Below are positions 1-8,289 of a DNA stretch of 23,278 nt, one piece after another. This DNA is from CAZVRZ01 sp964629965 (lineage in GTDB: Bacteria > Chloroflexota > Anaerolineae > Anaerolineales > UBA4823). Every line of letters starts with the position of its first letter. The stretch's first letter is position 1. The notes under the pieces were generated by a model. It did no database searches. It saw nothing but the letters and a program-made list of their open reading frames with translations, and was not told the origin of the DNA. The stretch lies in NCBI GenBank assembly GCA_964629965.1, contig CAZVRZ010000084.1, positions 1 to 23,278 on the forward strand, read 5' to 3'. The position numbers and the translations under genes were made by a program.

Positions 1-924
1 GGAGTTGAGCGCCACGGCGCCGCTGGTATCATCGGCCACACGGAAGCACACCCGGGTTGGGAACATGGCCGATAAGCCGCGCGACACATCCTTGGCCCGC
101 CAGTTATGGGCGGCCAGAACGATCACCACGCCCCACTTGCGGCCGCGGCGGGACAGATCTTCAAGGCGAACCAGGATGTTCTTGTGGTCGAAGTATGAAT
201 TGGCTTCGTCCACAATGAGCATAATGGGAGGCAAAGGTTGGAGCGCCAGGCGGTTATAGTCATCCAGGTCAGCCGGCGGCAGGCCGCCATCAGAGACGGT
301 CGAGAACAGCGCCTTGCGACGATCAATTTCGGCATCCACCATTTCCAAGACGCCCACCAGATCATCGGGCCCTTCAGCCACCGGTGTGGCCGCCACAGAA
401 TTCCAGGCATCTGGATTGAAGGTGTGGGCATCCGGGTCTGCCAGGTACACCAGGAAGCCGTTCTGGAGAGCCGTGTGGGCCAGGATCAACTCGAAGTTGC
501 TCTTTCCGGAACCAGGTTCCCCAGCCACCAAGACGTTGCGAAGCCGGCGAGGCAGGATCGGCCCATAAAAGCCTTCCCCCAAGGGGAAAACACCCCGCTC
601 AACATCGCCCGGATAGAGCAAATCCACCGGCAGCGTCGGCAGCTTTGAAAGCAGCACCAAGTAGCGCAGCCCGGTCGAGTTGGACAGGAACACCAACTTG
701 CCATGCAGGGCGGTTTGCAGGTGATGGATGAGCTCGGGCGAGCAATACCCTTCCAGGCGGCCATTCAACGCCGGCACGTTGAGGAAGAAGATCAGCCATA
801 CCAGCTGGTTATCTTCCGTCAGGACAATGCTCTGGATGGCCGGCTGCAGGCCGCGCTGGGTCAGCACGCCGGCGATGATTTCGGAGCAGCGCTTGGCTTC
901 GGCCAGATAACGCGTGAGAGGCAT
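1..924 (-). CDS. FtsK/HerA-like DNA-translocase ATPase, partial (C-terminus beyond window)
   Basis: The reading frame is open from the ATG at 924 to the window edge (308 codons) with no stop, so the gene is cut. A Walker A motif GEPGSGKSN has its lysine near residue 141, and a Walker B stretch IMLIVDEAN has Asp-Glu at 239-240. A segment RRGRKWGVVIVLAAHN follows, of the kind found in FtsK/SpoIIIE, HerA and TraG-type pumps just after Walker B. The first 120 residues form an unrecognised N-terminal domain with no obvious membrane helix. A good ribosome site (AAAGGAGA) lies 9 bases before the ATG, inside the end of the upstream 69-codon gene, so the genes are co-transcribed. With the neighbouring lipoprotein and recombinase, a role in conjugative or element DNA transfer is likely. 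The family call is firm for P-loop ATPase and moderate for FtsK/HerA. Confidence 0.8.
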   Translation of the reverse strand, partial: MPLTRYLAEAKRCSEIIAGVLTQRGLQPAIQSIVLTEDNQLVWLIFFLNVPALNGRLEGYCSPELIHHLQTALHGKLVFLSNSTGLRYLVLLSKLPTLPVDLLYPGDVERGVFPLGEGFYGPILPRRLRNVLVAGEPGSGKSNFELILAHTALQNGFLVYLADPDAHTFNPDAWNSVAATPVAEGPDDLVGVLEMVDAEIDRRKALFSTVSDGGLPPADLDDYNRLALQPLPPIMLIVDEANSYFDHKNILVRLEDLSRRGRKWGVVIVLAAHNWRAKDVSRGLSAMFPTRVCFRVADDTSGAVALNS

Positions 925-929
925 GCTAG

Positions 930-1139
930 TCAATCTCCTTTCGTCGCCAGGAACAAAACGGTCAGGTAACGCCGCACCGAGTTCGGATTGTTGCGGTCGG
1001 GGTAATCGGCAGAAACATCCTGAACGGTGAGCATTTCTTGAATGTTCTTGAGCACGGTAGCCACATCCTCCGGCGCGCCTTGCAGCCGGACATGAACGGC
1101 GCGGGGCTCAAGTTTGGGTTCACTCTGGATTGATTTCAT
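930..1139 (-). CDS. Small 69-residue protein of unknown function in the transfer operon
   Basis: The protein is soluble and compact, with no signal peptide or membrane helix. I do not recognise a family. A central stretch (APEDVATVLKNIQEML) looks like an amphipathic helix, followed by a charged turn and a C-terminal strand (RRYLTVLFLA), which would fit a small alpha/beta fold. Reality as a gene is supported by context: its ATG overlaps the stop of the upstream lipoprotein gene (ATGA), a strong ribosome site GAAGGAGA lies before it, and its own end carries the ribosome site of the ATPase gene. It may be an accessory subunit of that ATPase, but this is inference from position only. Confidence 0.7.
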   Translation of the reverse strand: MKSIQSEPKLEPRAVHVRLQGAPEDVATVLKNIQEMLTVQDVSADYPDRNNPNSVRRYLTVLFLATKGD

Positions 1140-2158
1140 TGGGCATCTCCTTCGCCTAAAAGTTTGGGGGCAACTTCATCCAGCAGAGGGCGCAGCCGAG
1201 GGTCCTCTGATGGCAGGATGATCACTTGTCCGTCAATGACTTCGCCGTTGGGCAAAGCAGGGGTTGGCGCAGCTCCGGCTTGCAGTGCCTGGCGCAGCAC
1301 AGTGCGGCGTTGGGCAGGTTGGACAGTCTGGCCGGAGTTGGTTGCCAGCATCAGTTCGGCCGCCTGGGCGCGAGCAGCCACCTGGTTTTGGATCTGCGGA
1401 TCAGAAGCGCCGCCGCCCGTCAGCACATGCCCATTCTTGGCAACATTAGCGCCAGGCTGTAATGAGCGGCTGATGTCGAAAATGTTGAAGCCGCCGCGAC
1501 CATCCGGGGTAATCACCACCGGGCGGTTCGCCAGGCGATGAATGCCAAAGGCCCGCAGCAGCACCCAACTAACCGATTGCCAGGCGATGAACAGGCCGAC
1601 CGCAAACAGAATGACCAGGGCAATGCGCCCAGCCCAGGTGCGGAAGAGCAGGGTTTGGCGTTCGCTTTCCCGCTGCTCGGCCAGACGTTCGACCTGGGCC
1701 GTAGCCGAGGCTTGCAGCAAGCCTACGGCAATACTGGTGGATGTGGCCTGGTTGTTGTAGGCAGACTGGGTGGCGGTGCCGGCAGCGTTTAGGGCTGCCT
1801 GGGTGTGAACTGCGGCTTGAGCAGTGGCGGTTCCTTCGATGGACTGTTGTGCAGCCGTGGCAGTGGCGGCCTGGGCCTGCTCGGTCTGGCGCAGGAAGTA
1901 TGCTTCGGTCGCTGCGGCCTGTGTCATTTGTAAAACTACTGCTGTACTTTCGGCAGCCAGCTCGGACATGCGGCCTTCGCTGGCCTGGCGGGTTGCCCGC
2001 GCCTGCAGGGCCGCAGCCTGGTCCGTAGCCACATAGGGCGGGATCGGCGTGGCGATCTCTATCAGGTGTTCGTCTGTGACAGGCGCGTTGGTACATGCCT
2101 GGAGCAATACTGCCAGACCCAAGATTGCGAGCAGGATCACCACAACCCGAGGGTTCAT
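1136..2158 (-). CDS. Lipoprotein with Ala/Thr/Gln coiled-coil repeats and a second membrane helix
   Basis: The chosen ATG at 2158 gives 340 residues beginning MNPRVVVILLAILGL with a lipobox LLQAC, so Cys21 would be lipidated. The frame is open 44 codons further upstream, but that part overlaps the previous gene and would bury the signal peptide. A ribosome site AAGGTGG sits just before this ATG. Residues about 45-170 are an Ala/Thr/Gln-rich low-complexity region (ATATAAQ-like) that should be helical or coiled coil. It is followed by a second transmembrane helix (IALVILFAVGLFIAWQ) and a C-terminal segment of about 130 residues. This build is common in Chloroflexota mobile elements; a scaffold or coupling role beside the ATPase is inferred. 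The gene ends in an ATGA overlap with the 69-residue gene. Confidence 0.78.
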   Translation of the reverse strand: MNPRVVVILLAILGLAVLLQACTNAPVTDEHLIEIATPIPPYVATDQAAALQARATRQASEGRMSELAAESTAVVLQMTQAAATEAYFLRQTEQAQAATATAAQQSIEGTATAQAAVHTQAALNAAGTATQSAYNNQATSTSIAVGLLQASATAQVERLAEQRESERQTLLFRTWAGRIALVILFAVGLFIAWQSVSWVLLRAFGIHRLANRPVVITPDGRGGFNIFDISRSLQPGANVAKNGHVLTGGGASDPQIQNQVAARAQAAELMLATNSGQTVQPAQRRTVLRQALQAGAAPTPALPNGEVIDGQVIILPSEDPRLRPLLDEVAPKLLGEGDAQ

Positions 2159-2168
2159 GCTGGCCACC

Positions 2169-2597
2169 TTAGAATCCCCAACCTTGCAGGGGGAGATCGT
2201 CCTCTTCCTCAACATCAGCCACCAACAAAACTTGTTGCTGAGGAAATGGCTGGGGTTGCGGGGAAGATAATTGTGCCCGTATGGGTACATTTATTTTTTG
2301 CCAACGGGCGTTTGGGCCTGGCGCCCAGGTTCGCGGCATCGTTTTTGCAGCCGGCTTCAGGTATTGGAAAGCGTGTTGAACTTTGACGGCTCCTACGCCG
2401 ATGCCAATGCCGGCAAACAGGACAACCATAAATAGAAACCCGCTCAGACATTTGTCCACAAAGCCGGTAGCAGCCTGAGTGGCGTTGGCCTGTGCCTGAA
2501 CCAAATTGGCGGTAGTTGCCGTGATGCCGATCCAAAGAGAGCCGACCGCCAATAGAATCAATAGCCCGAATCCCAAAGCAAGCGAAACTTTCGACAT
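2169..2597 (-). CDS. Small two-helix membrane protein of unknown function
   Basis: The 142-residue product starts with a hydrophobic helix (LALGFGLLILLAVGSL) and a short Ala/Gln/Thr-rich loop like the repeats of the next protein. A second helix (LFMVVLFAGIGIGVGAV) and a Gln/Pro-rich polar tail ending in an acidic cluster VEEEDD follow. A ribosome site (TTGGAGC) precedes the ATG. The stop is 11 bases before the start of the lipoprotein gene, so the two are one operon. No family is recognised. The shared Ala/Gln/Thr region suggests that the two proteins interact in the membrane; this is inference. Confidence 0.7.
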   Translation of the reverse strand: MSKVSLALGFGLLILLAVGSLWIGITATTANLVQAQANATQAATGFVDKCLSGFLFMVVLFAGIGIGVGAVKVQHAFQYLKPAAKTMPRTWAPGPNARWQKINVPIRAQLSSPQPQPFPQQQVLLVADVEEEDDLPLQGWGF

Positions 2598-2906
2598 CGT
2601 ATAGCTCCAATCCAGTCGAATGGGTGACGCAAATACAAAATGGCCGTTACTCAGCGCCTAGAAACTAATGTCAGCGCGAGGAAGCGGCCTTAAGAAGGAC
2701 AAGGTATAATATTGAGAAGCCGTGAATTGAGTTCGCGAGGTTGGATATTCCCCACTTCGGTTCGCGATTACGGTTTACCTCAGGGCACGCGGTAAAAATT
2801 TTGACAATGCGGCTTACAGGCCGGCCTGGGGTATCTTTTGGTGAGATGGTTTTGCCAAAAGGCGGCACTTTAACAACCCAGAAAGCAAGGTAAGCAGCTT
2901 GGGATA
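2598..2906. other. Stretch of about 310 bases with no confident gene
   Basis: This lies between the recombinase stop and the two-helix membrane protein. A 79-codon frame (2671-2910, minus) starts in an ATGA overlap with the recombinase stop, which would allow translational coupling. Its product has ordinary composition but no recognisable domain, and it ends about 75 bases before the next start. It may be a real small gene or chance. I see no convincing terminator or promoter here. Confidence 0.35.
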
Positions 2907-4323
2907 TCATTCGTCGGCCTCCAACAGAGCGTACATGCGCTGAAATTCCATGGTTCCTGACCGGTCAAAACGAAAATCCCGTGAATGCAGATTCTCCAAC
3001 AAGCGCCGGATGTCTTCGACTTCCATCTCGTTGTAATGGCGTAGTGCGGTGGCTTGATCTTGGTGCCGCAATATTTTGGATAACAAAGCCGGCGTCACAC
3101 CAATGCGAGCCAACATCGCGCCCAGGGAAGCGCGTAGCTTACGCGATGTCAGGTTTTCGACGCCGAAACCTTTGCCCCATTGTGAAACCGCAGCCGTCAC
3201 ATCACGGCGATCCCATTGCAGTTTTTGTGTATTGATGAATAAAGGGTCGCCCTTGGTAAGATTGTGCACATAGGCTTTAAAAGGCTCGATCATGAACGAC
3301 AGTAAAGGAAGATCTTGATCCTTTTGCGATTTGGTCAGCCGTAAGGTGATCACGCGGTTGTCGAAATCCAGATCGGTGGTAATAAGTTTCGCGACTTCAC
3401 TTGGCCGCAACCCCAGATAACAGCACAGGACGGCTGCCAGTGAGATTTGATAGCTCGGGCGTTGCAGTTGGAAGCGCAGATTTAGCAATGCCTGGTATTG
3501 GTCGTCGCTGAGTTTCGCCGGATGGGATGGTGAAGTCGGAGCTTTCGCTTCCTGCAGTAATTTGGCTATCCGTTTTTGATATTTCACTGGACGGTATGGC
3601 TGACCATCTGAGGTAGGAAACAAGAGCTCATTCTGTGGAAAAATAGCATCCCTTTGGGACAGGTAATCCAAAACGTAACGCGGCGGTTTCGCGAGAAGTT
3701 GATCGTTGATCAACAAGGATTTTTCATCTGACAAAACTTCCTGGCGAGGAAATTCCAGCGTTTCGCTTAACGAAAGTCCAACGTCTCGCACGAACCATAG
3801 TACGGATAACTCACGTAAACCCCTGAAACTAGTAGATTGCGCAGAGTCCATGGCGAGCAGCCTTTCGTAGCTTTGAAAATCCTTCGGGCCCGACTGGCCG
3901 GGTGGGATTGGTAACCTTCTTCACCACAATATCCATTTCATCCATTGAGATCGGTGGATATCCCACGATTTTCTCGCGATAGAGATATCCCCAAAAGCGA
4001 TGTACCCCAATCAATCTGCGTTTGATCGTGCTGCGCCGGATGCTGCCATTTCGTTTCAGTGTATCTGAAAACTCGATGAAAGTATCAGGGTTGATGGTGA
4101 AGCTTGCCAGGGTTTCATCGTAGTATTGTCGATAGAATTCGAGGTACTGAATGGCATCATGGCGATAAGAGTCAGCGGTCGCTGCTGCGCGATCCCGGCG
4201 TACCACGAGATAAGAGCTAAACCTCGATAAAATATCCTGGATGCGTAATGGGTAGTGGTCAATCCTGCCCAAAGGGGGCAGGGAGATGGTTGTGGTGGTG
4301 TCGGAGTGGGGTAGCTGGTACAT
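2907..4323 (-). pseudogene. Tyrosine recombinase (integrase), split by a one-base frameshift
   Basis: Two overlapping frames together encode one phage-type integrase. The upstream frame (4323 to 3829) carries a SAM-like core-binding domain (SSYLVVRRDRAAATADSYRH...). The second (to 2907) carries the catalytic domain: Arg in LGLRPSEVAKL, Lys in LTKSQKD, RKLR where most relatives have HxLR, His in ILRHQD, and Tyr in ALRHYNE. The frames join cleanly if one base is removed from the GGGCCC at 3886-3891, giving an FQSYERLLAMDS continuation. The frameshift may be a real inactivation or a sequencing error. Between the two domains lies an extra degenerate catalytic half-domain (see findings). An ATG at 4362 is also in frame, but it lies upstream of the predicted transcript start, so 4323 is preferred. 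The gene sits beside the transfer-like operon and is divergent from an XRE regulator, as expected for an integrative element. Confidence 0.82.
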
Positions 4324-4364
4324 GCTTGCTTTCTCGGGTGGGTGAGTGTGCGCACAATGCACAT

Positions 4365-4393
4365 ATTATAAATGATTTTTAGTCCAAATGCAA
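4365..4393 (-). promoter_or_regulatory. Sigma70-type promoter of the recombinase gene
   Basis: On the minus strand a -35 box TTGCAT (4393-4388) and a perfect -10 TATAAT (4370-4365) are 17 bases apart. Transcription would begin near 4358, about 35 bases before the ATG at 4323. This is the main reason for preferring that start over the ATG at 4362. Confidence 0.7.
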
Positions 4394-4420
4394 GGATTTT
4401 AAGACATCGATTTTGCATTT
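4386..4420. promoter_or_regulatory. Inverted repeat, probable operator of the XRE regulator
   Basis: Perfect 8-bp arms AAATGCAA (4386-4393) and TTGCATTT (4413-4420) are separated by 19 bases. The left arm covers the -35 box of the recombinase promoter, and the right arm is 27 bp upstream of the XRE start codon. A repressor with two HTH domains bound here would shut off the recombinase and could control its own gene. Binding by the neighbouring XRE protein is inferred. Confidence 0.5.
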
Positions 4421-4447
4421 TCTAGTTCAAGGAAAGTGTGAAAAACT

Positions 4448-5386
4448 ATGGATGAGATTTCTCAACAAATAGCACAGTGGCTGAAGAAAACGCGCCAGAA
4501 AAAAGGTCAAACATTACCACAACTGGCTCATCTGGCTGGACTCTCTCACTCATCTTTGAGCCGGATCGAAACCGGTTCATCTGCTGTAACGCTTTTTACA
4601 TTAGCTCGGATCTTTCACGCATATTCTTACACGTACACTGCCATATACCAAGATCTGGATCTCCCAGCGTGGAAACCACCGGCTTTATACGATCGGGAAT
4701 TGCTGGATGGCATCGATGAATATCCATCTTTTACAATACCTGATATTGAGAATTTCATCTTGCTGAGCGAGAAGAAATCAGGTCAGGCCTTCTCTTTGAT
4801 TTCACGTTTGATTGATATCAGATCTATTGAAGCAATACGTAAACGGTCAGGTTCTCTTTCAGAGTACCAGGATTTGGTATATCTTTTTCATCAATATCAT
4901 GATGATGTGTATAAAGAATATCCTCCACTCTCTGTTAATACCCACAGGCGTATCTACCTGAGTGGGGGAGCATTAACTCTGCCTGATATCGGAGCCTATG
5001 TCAAAGGGTGTCGACTAGCCCAAGATCTTTCACTCCGTCAGCTAGCAGAAGAAGTCGGCATTTCACATTCGGGACTGCTCCAGTTCGAAAAGGTAATGAG
5101 CGATCGGGTCAAGGTGGCGGACTTGATCAACCTGGATAAGGCGCTTGGGCTCGACGGAGAACTGCTTGCCTTCGCCTGGCGCGCGGCAGAGTTGTATACC
5201 GGGGTGATGCGGATCAAGTCTCAGTTGCAGAAGGGCGTGGAGCCGCCGATCGCTTGGACGAACGAGCAGATCCACCTGTTCGAGCGGCTGTTGTTGATCT
5301 CAAGGTTGTTTCAGTTGTATCTGCCGGAGGATCGAGGGTGGCTGGAGGATTTTCGGGGGCAGGTGCAGAGGTGGGGAGTGAACTAG
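4448..5386 (+). CDS. XRE-family transcriptional regulator with two HTH domains
   Basis: The 312-residue protein has two lambda-repressor-like helix-turn-helix domains: residues about 8-62 (LPQLAHLAGLSHSSLSRIETG) and about 178-235 (LRQLAEEVGISHSGLLQFEK). A linker of about 110 residues joins them, and a C-terminal helical tail follows. A ribosome site AAGGAAAG lies 11 bases before the ATG. It is divergent from the recombinase and shares an 85-base control region with it, so it is most likely the element's repressor of integration and excision. The first two thirds of the gene are AT-rich, while the part after about 5090 is clearly richer in GC with different codon choice, suggesting a recombined 3' end. 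No metallopeptidase or C-terminal sensor domain is seen. Confidence 0.85.
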   Translation: MDEISQQIAQWLKKTRQKKGQTLPQLAHLAGLSHSSLSRIETGSSAVTLFTLARIFHAYSYTYTAIYQDLDLPAWKPPALYDRELLDGIDEYPSFTIPDIENFILLSEKKSGQAFSLISRLIDIRSIEAIRKRSGSLSEYQDLVYLFHQYHDDVYKEYPPLSVNTHRRIYLSGGALTLPDIGAYVKGCRLAQDLSLRQLAEEVGISHSGLLQFEKVMSDRVKVADLINLDKALGLDGELLAFAWRAAELYTGVMRIKSQLQKGVEPPIAWTNEQIHLFERLLLISRLFQLYLPEDRGWLEDFRGQVQRWGVN

Positions 5387-5436
5387 CTGCTCTCTTTCTT
5401 GATGATAAAATAGAATCACAGAAAATCACATGGTTT

Positions 5437-5509
5437 TTGACACCCCGTGAAGAGCCGCCTGGCGCGGCCTGCCATGCTTGATCGAGCATCGGCCAGCGGG
5501 TTGGGTTTG
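5437..5509 (+). repeat. Dispersed hairpin repeat, copy A
   Basis: The left boundary is TTGACACCCCGTGAAGAGCC and the right boundary is AGCGGGTTGGGTTT. Near-terminal CACCCCG can pair with CGGGTTG at the other end. The centre carries a second hairpin, GCCATGCT/AGCATcGGC around TGATCG. Copies B and C are in the same orientation elsewhere in the window. This copy sits between two convergent genes. Confidence 0.65.
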
Positions 5510-5551
5510 TGGTAATGCAATTCGTATACCCTTGTGGTATCGGTTGGTGAA

Positions 5552-6112
5552 TTAGGGGATAAAATGGGTTGCTTCGCCAACAATACCTTGAGTTTCCCTT
5601 TGCAGGATAAAGCGGATTTCCTGACCCCATCCGGAACCTTTATCAATTTGGATAACTTCGTAAGGTTGTGTCCATTCTTCTTTCACATAATTTCCAGGCC
5701 CAGCAGTCATATCCGTAGTAGTGATGACGATGGTGGTACTGGCTTGCCTGGTCACTTTCGTGATCAGCCCTCCTTCAGCATGGCCATGCTGGGCTAAAAT
5801 GACAAAGGATTTTTGAAAGTCAACTTGTTTGATAGTCTTGGCCAAGGCCTCAGGGAAGATCAATGGATCCACAAGCAGCATCTCTTCTTGGCTGGACAGA
5901 ATGATCAAACTGGGTTCTGTTCTTGTCGATGGAGATCTGGCCGGATCGATGAGTGAGTAGCCTGTCTCAAGAACGACAAAGGGAATAACTTGTGGTTGGA
6001 TAGATCGATAAAAAAGCACAGCAGCGGAAATGATGATCAAACCACCCAGCAGAACGAGCCAGAAATATTTCCTTGCCGTCAATTTATTCTCTCCCACCCG
6101 CTGCCGGTCCAT
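5552..6112 (-). CDS. Membrane-anchored protein with a PrcB-like C-terminal domain
   Basis: The 186-residue product has one N-terminal membrane helix (YFWLVLLGGLIIISAAVLFY, about residues 16-35) and an extracytoplasmic domain. The C-terminal part (SFVILAQHG..GGLITKVTRQ..IVITTTDMTAGPGNYV..PYEVIQIDK) resembles the beta-rich PrcB C-terminal domain, which is known from protease-complex subunits. I give this as a family resemblance, not a firm call. The gene overlaps the end of the upstream propeller gene by 29 bases and is last in the five-gene minus-strand cluster, so it is probably co-translated with it. No protease gene is visible nearby. Confidence 0.65.
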   Translation of the reverse strand: MDRQRVGENKLTARKYFWLVLLGGLIIISAAVLFYRSIQPQVIPFVVLETGYSLIDPARSPSTRTEPSLIILSSQEEMLLVDPLIFPEALAKTIKQVDFQKSFVILAQHGHAEGGLITKVTRQASTTIVITTTDMTAGPGNYVKEEWTQPYEVIQIDKGSGWGQEIRFILQRETQGIVGEATHFIP

Positions 6113-8279
6113 TTCCGGGCAGAAAGTTCATCGGAAAAATTTCAACGACCCAGGCTGTGCTGCGGTCACTGGCAAACAGACGACTGCCATCCGGCGACCA
6201 GGCCAAAAAGCGGATGAAATCTGAGCGCCACAGGCCAATCTGGTCGGCCAAAAGCCGGGTTTGACCATCCAGATCCATCAGTACCAACTCGCCGCTCCAG
6301 GTAAAAAAGGCAGCCAGCTCCCCGTCCGGCGACCAGGCAGCCGGAATGAATTCTCTCAAGGTAATGGCGTGGATTGTGGGATTGAAGACAGGAAAGTCCG
6401 CCCGCAGTGGATAAGCGCCGGAAACATATTTGCGGTTTACATCCCAGATTCCAGCGGCAAACGAAATTTTGCCCCCGCCTGGTTGGTAATACACCATAGC
6501 CCGCTGCACAGTGTGGTTCCACTGCACGTATCGCGCATCCATAACCAACGTTTCAAACTGACCAGCTAGTGGGGTATAGGCGAGTAAACCGAAGGGCAGA
6601 TTTGGATCGCGTTCAACTTCGGGATTGGTTGGGTAGTGCAATAGGTAGAGCATCTGGCTGTCTGGCGACCAGGCGCTGACTTCCAGTTGATGCCCTTTAC
6701 CCTGGTAGAGTGGAATTTCCTGGCGGCTTTGCAAGTCATACAGGCTGAATTGCTTTTCTTCAGGCGCGTCGGCCAGATGGCGCTCCAGCACCAGCCAGTG
6801 CCCATCTGGCGAGAGCGACGGAAAGTCGCTGTACAGGTTGAGCACAATTCCCGAAACCTGCTGCCAGGTAAACAACAGATCGGCTTCAGGCAGAGCATAA
6901 AAACGCCAATCCTCTTCGCCGGCCGACAGTGCAATGACTTGTGGTGACAACCAATGAAAAGAAACAAAAGGCGCAGAGGTTGTTATCGGGATCGTTTGTA
7001 CCGGGCTGCCGTCCGGCCCTGTAATCAGTAACTGCTTTTTGGGCGCCGGGGAATCGCCCCAGCTTAGAAAGGCGAGCTGATGAAAATCGGGCGACCAGGC
7101 CGGCGCGGCGGCTCCGGTTAAGGCCGGCCCAATCCGGCGCGGCGCTGAACCGTCCGTCCGCCACACATACGTACTCCAATCGCCTTCTATTCCCGCCGTA
7201 AATGCAGCCATCTCATTCCCTGCCCAACTGGCATACTGCTCGCAGGCCGTAGGGGCGTGCGGATTGAGGATCAGATCGGACTGGCTGATGGCTTTCCCAC
7301 CAGGTAGATCAACCATTTGCAGTAGGCTGCCGCATTGCACCGCATAGCTGCCTGATGCTGAGAGCGACTGATTGAAGGGCCGGGCAGATGGAGAAGAAAC
7401 CACAGGCGCGCCGGCTTTGAGATCCGCCCAATATACAGCAGCGCTGGAATAGCCTTGGGCCTCAATGCTCAGGAGCGTTGAACTCAGCCACTCGCCAGCC
7501 AAGAGGATGGTATGTTTGGGCACATCCAGTGGGATGGTGATCACCGGGCCGTACCAGGTTGGGGTAGGTCGCAGCTCAGGAGTCGGTGTAGGAAGCGCTG
7601 GTTCTGGGTATGGCATTGCTACTGGCGGCAATGTGATCACAGGCACTGGATAGGGAATGGGTTCTATGTTGGCCGGCGGATAGGCTGCGGTTGGTCCAGG
7701 CCCGATCCTGTCTGGGTGGTCTTTTTCCAGGCACAGGTCATGAGTCAGGGGCAGGCTAAAAGATCCGAGCCGGGTTTCTCCCAGATATACCTGGTATGTG
7801 CCATCCTGAAGGTTCCCGGTCTGATATTCCAGCATCCCGGCACCGCCGCAGTCTGCTGTGCAGCCACAAGCCCACTTCGTTCCAAACCGTTGGTAGCCCA
7901 ACGGTTTAACAGCAAATCGTGAAGAGAGATGAATGGCAAAAGCAGCCTGGTCTATCTTGATCTGCCCGGCGCGTTCGTAAACGATCGAACAGCTTGATGA
8001 ATAACAGCCGGATGAATAGACCTGCACGCTTAAATTATTTGTCGGCGGGTTGCCTGATCGAGCCGGATAAAAACAAAGCATGCCATCGTTTTCAATGATA
8101 TCCGTGCCAAATGGCAGCAGCCAGGGAGACTGAATTTCGCTGCGCCGGGATTGTTCTGAAGAGAGAGAACAGGGGGATGCAAACGGATTCCACCAATACC
8201 CCAAGAACATCCAAGATGCACCAAGGATGCTCGCAACCACCAAAACAGTCACACCCAGGAGCCAGAGGCGTTTTTTCAC
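6084..8279 (-). CDS. Membrane-anchored PD40/TolB-like beta-propeller protein
   Basis: This is a 731-residue product with a GTG start and an AAAGG ribosome site. An N-terminal membrane helix (LWLLGVTVLVVASILGASW) is followed by a Cys-containing domain to about residue 200, a Pro/Thr-rich linker (PTPTPELRPTPTW) near residues 225-245, and a propeller with repeated blades. PAWSPDFHQLAF, LSPDGHWLVL, AWSPDSQMLYLL, AWSPDGELAAFF and AWSPDGSRLFAS are the blade signatures typical of PD40 repeats. Such propellers usually bind proteins or peptides outside the membrane. The gene is the centre of a cluster of anchored proteins and overlaps the next gene, so a shared envelope complex is plausible. The substrate is unknown. 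Confidence 0.82.
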   Translation of the reverse strand: MKKRLWLLGVTVLVVASILGASWMFLGYWWNPFASPCSLSSEQSRRSEIQSPWLLPFGTDIIENDGMLCFYPARSGNPPTNNLSVQVYSSGCYSSSCSIVYERAGQIKIDQAAFAIHLSSRFAVKPLGYQRFGTKWACGCTADCGGAGMLEYQTGNLQDGTYQVYLGETRLGSFSLPLTHDLCLEKDHPDRIGPGPTAAYPPANIEPIPYPVPVITLPPVAMPYPEPALPTPTPELRPTPTWYGPVITIPLDVPKHTILLAGEWLSSTLLSIEAQGYSSAAVYWADLKAGAPVVSSPSARPFNQSLSASGSYAVQCGSLLQMVDLPGGKAISQSDLILNPHAPTACEQYASWAGNEMAAFTAGIEGDWSTYVWRTDGSAPRRIGPALTGAAAPAWSPDFHQLAFLSWGDSPAPKKQLLITGPDGSPVQTIPITTSAPFVSFHWLSPQVIALSAGEEDWRFYALPEADLLFTWQQVSGIVLNLYSDFPSLSPDGHWLVLERHLADAPEEKQFSLYDLQSRQEIPLYQGKGHQLEVSAWSPDSQMLYLLHYPTNPEVERDPNLPFGLLAYTPLAGQFETLVMDARYVQWNHTVQRAMVYYQPGGGKISFAAGIWDVNRKYVSGAYPLRADFPVFNPTIHAITLREFIPAAWSPDGELAAFFTWSGELVLMDLDGQTRLLADQIGLWRSDFIRFLAWSPDGSRLFASDRSTAWVVEIFPMNFLPGNGPAAGGRE

Positions 8280-8289
8280 AGGCAGCCTT

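Noticed and set aside
2671..2910. 79-codon minus-strand frame overlapping the integrase stop
   Set aside because: The ATGA overlap is suggestive, but there is no domain or codon signal I could trust; kept only as a note in the stretch description.
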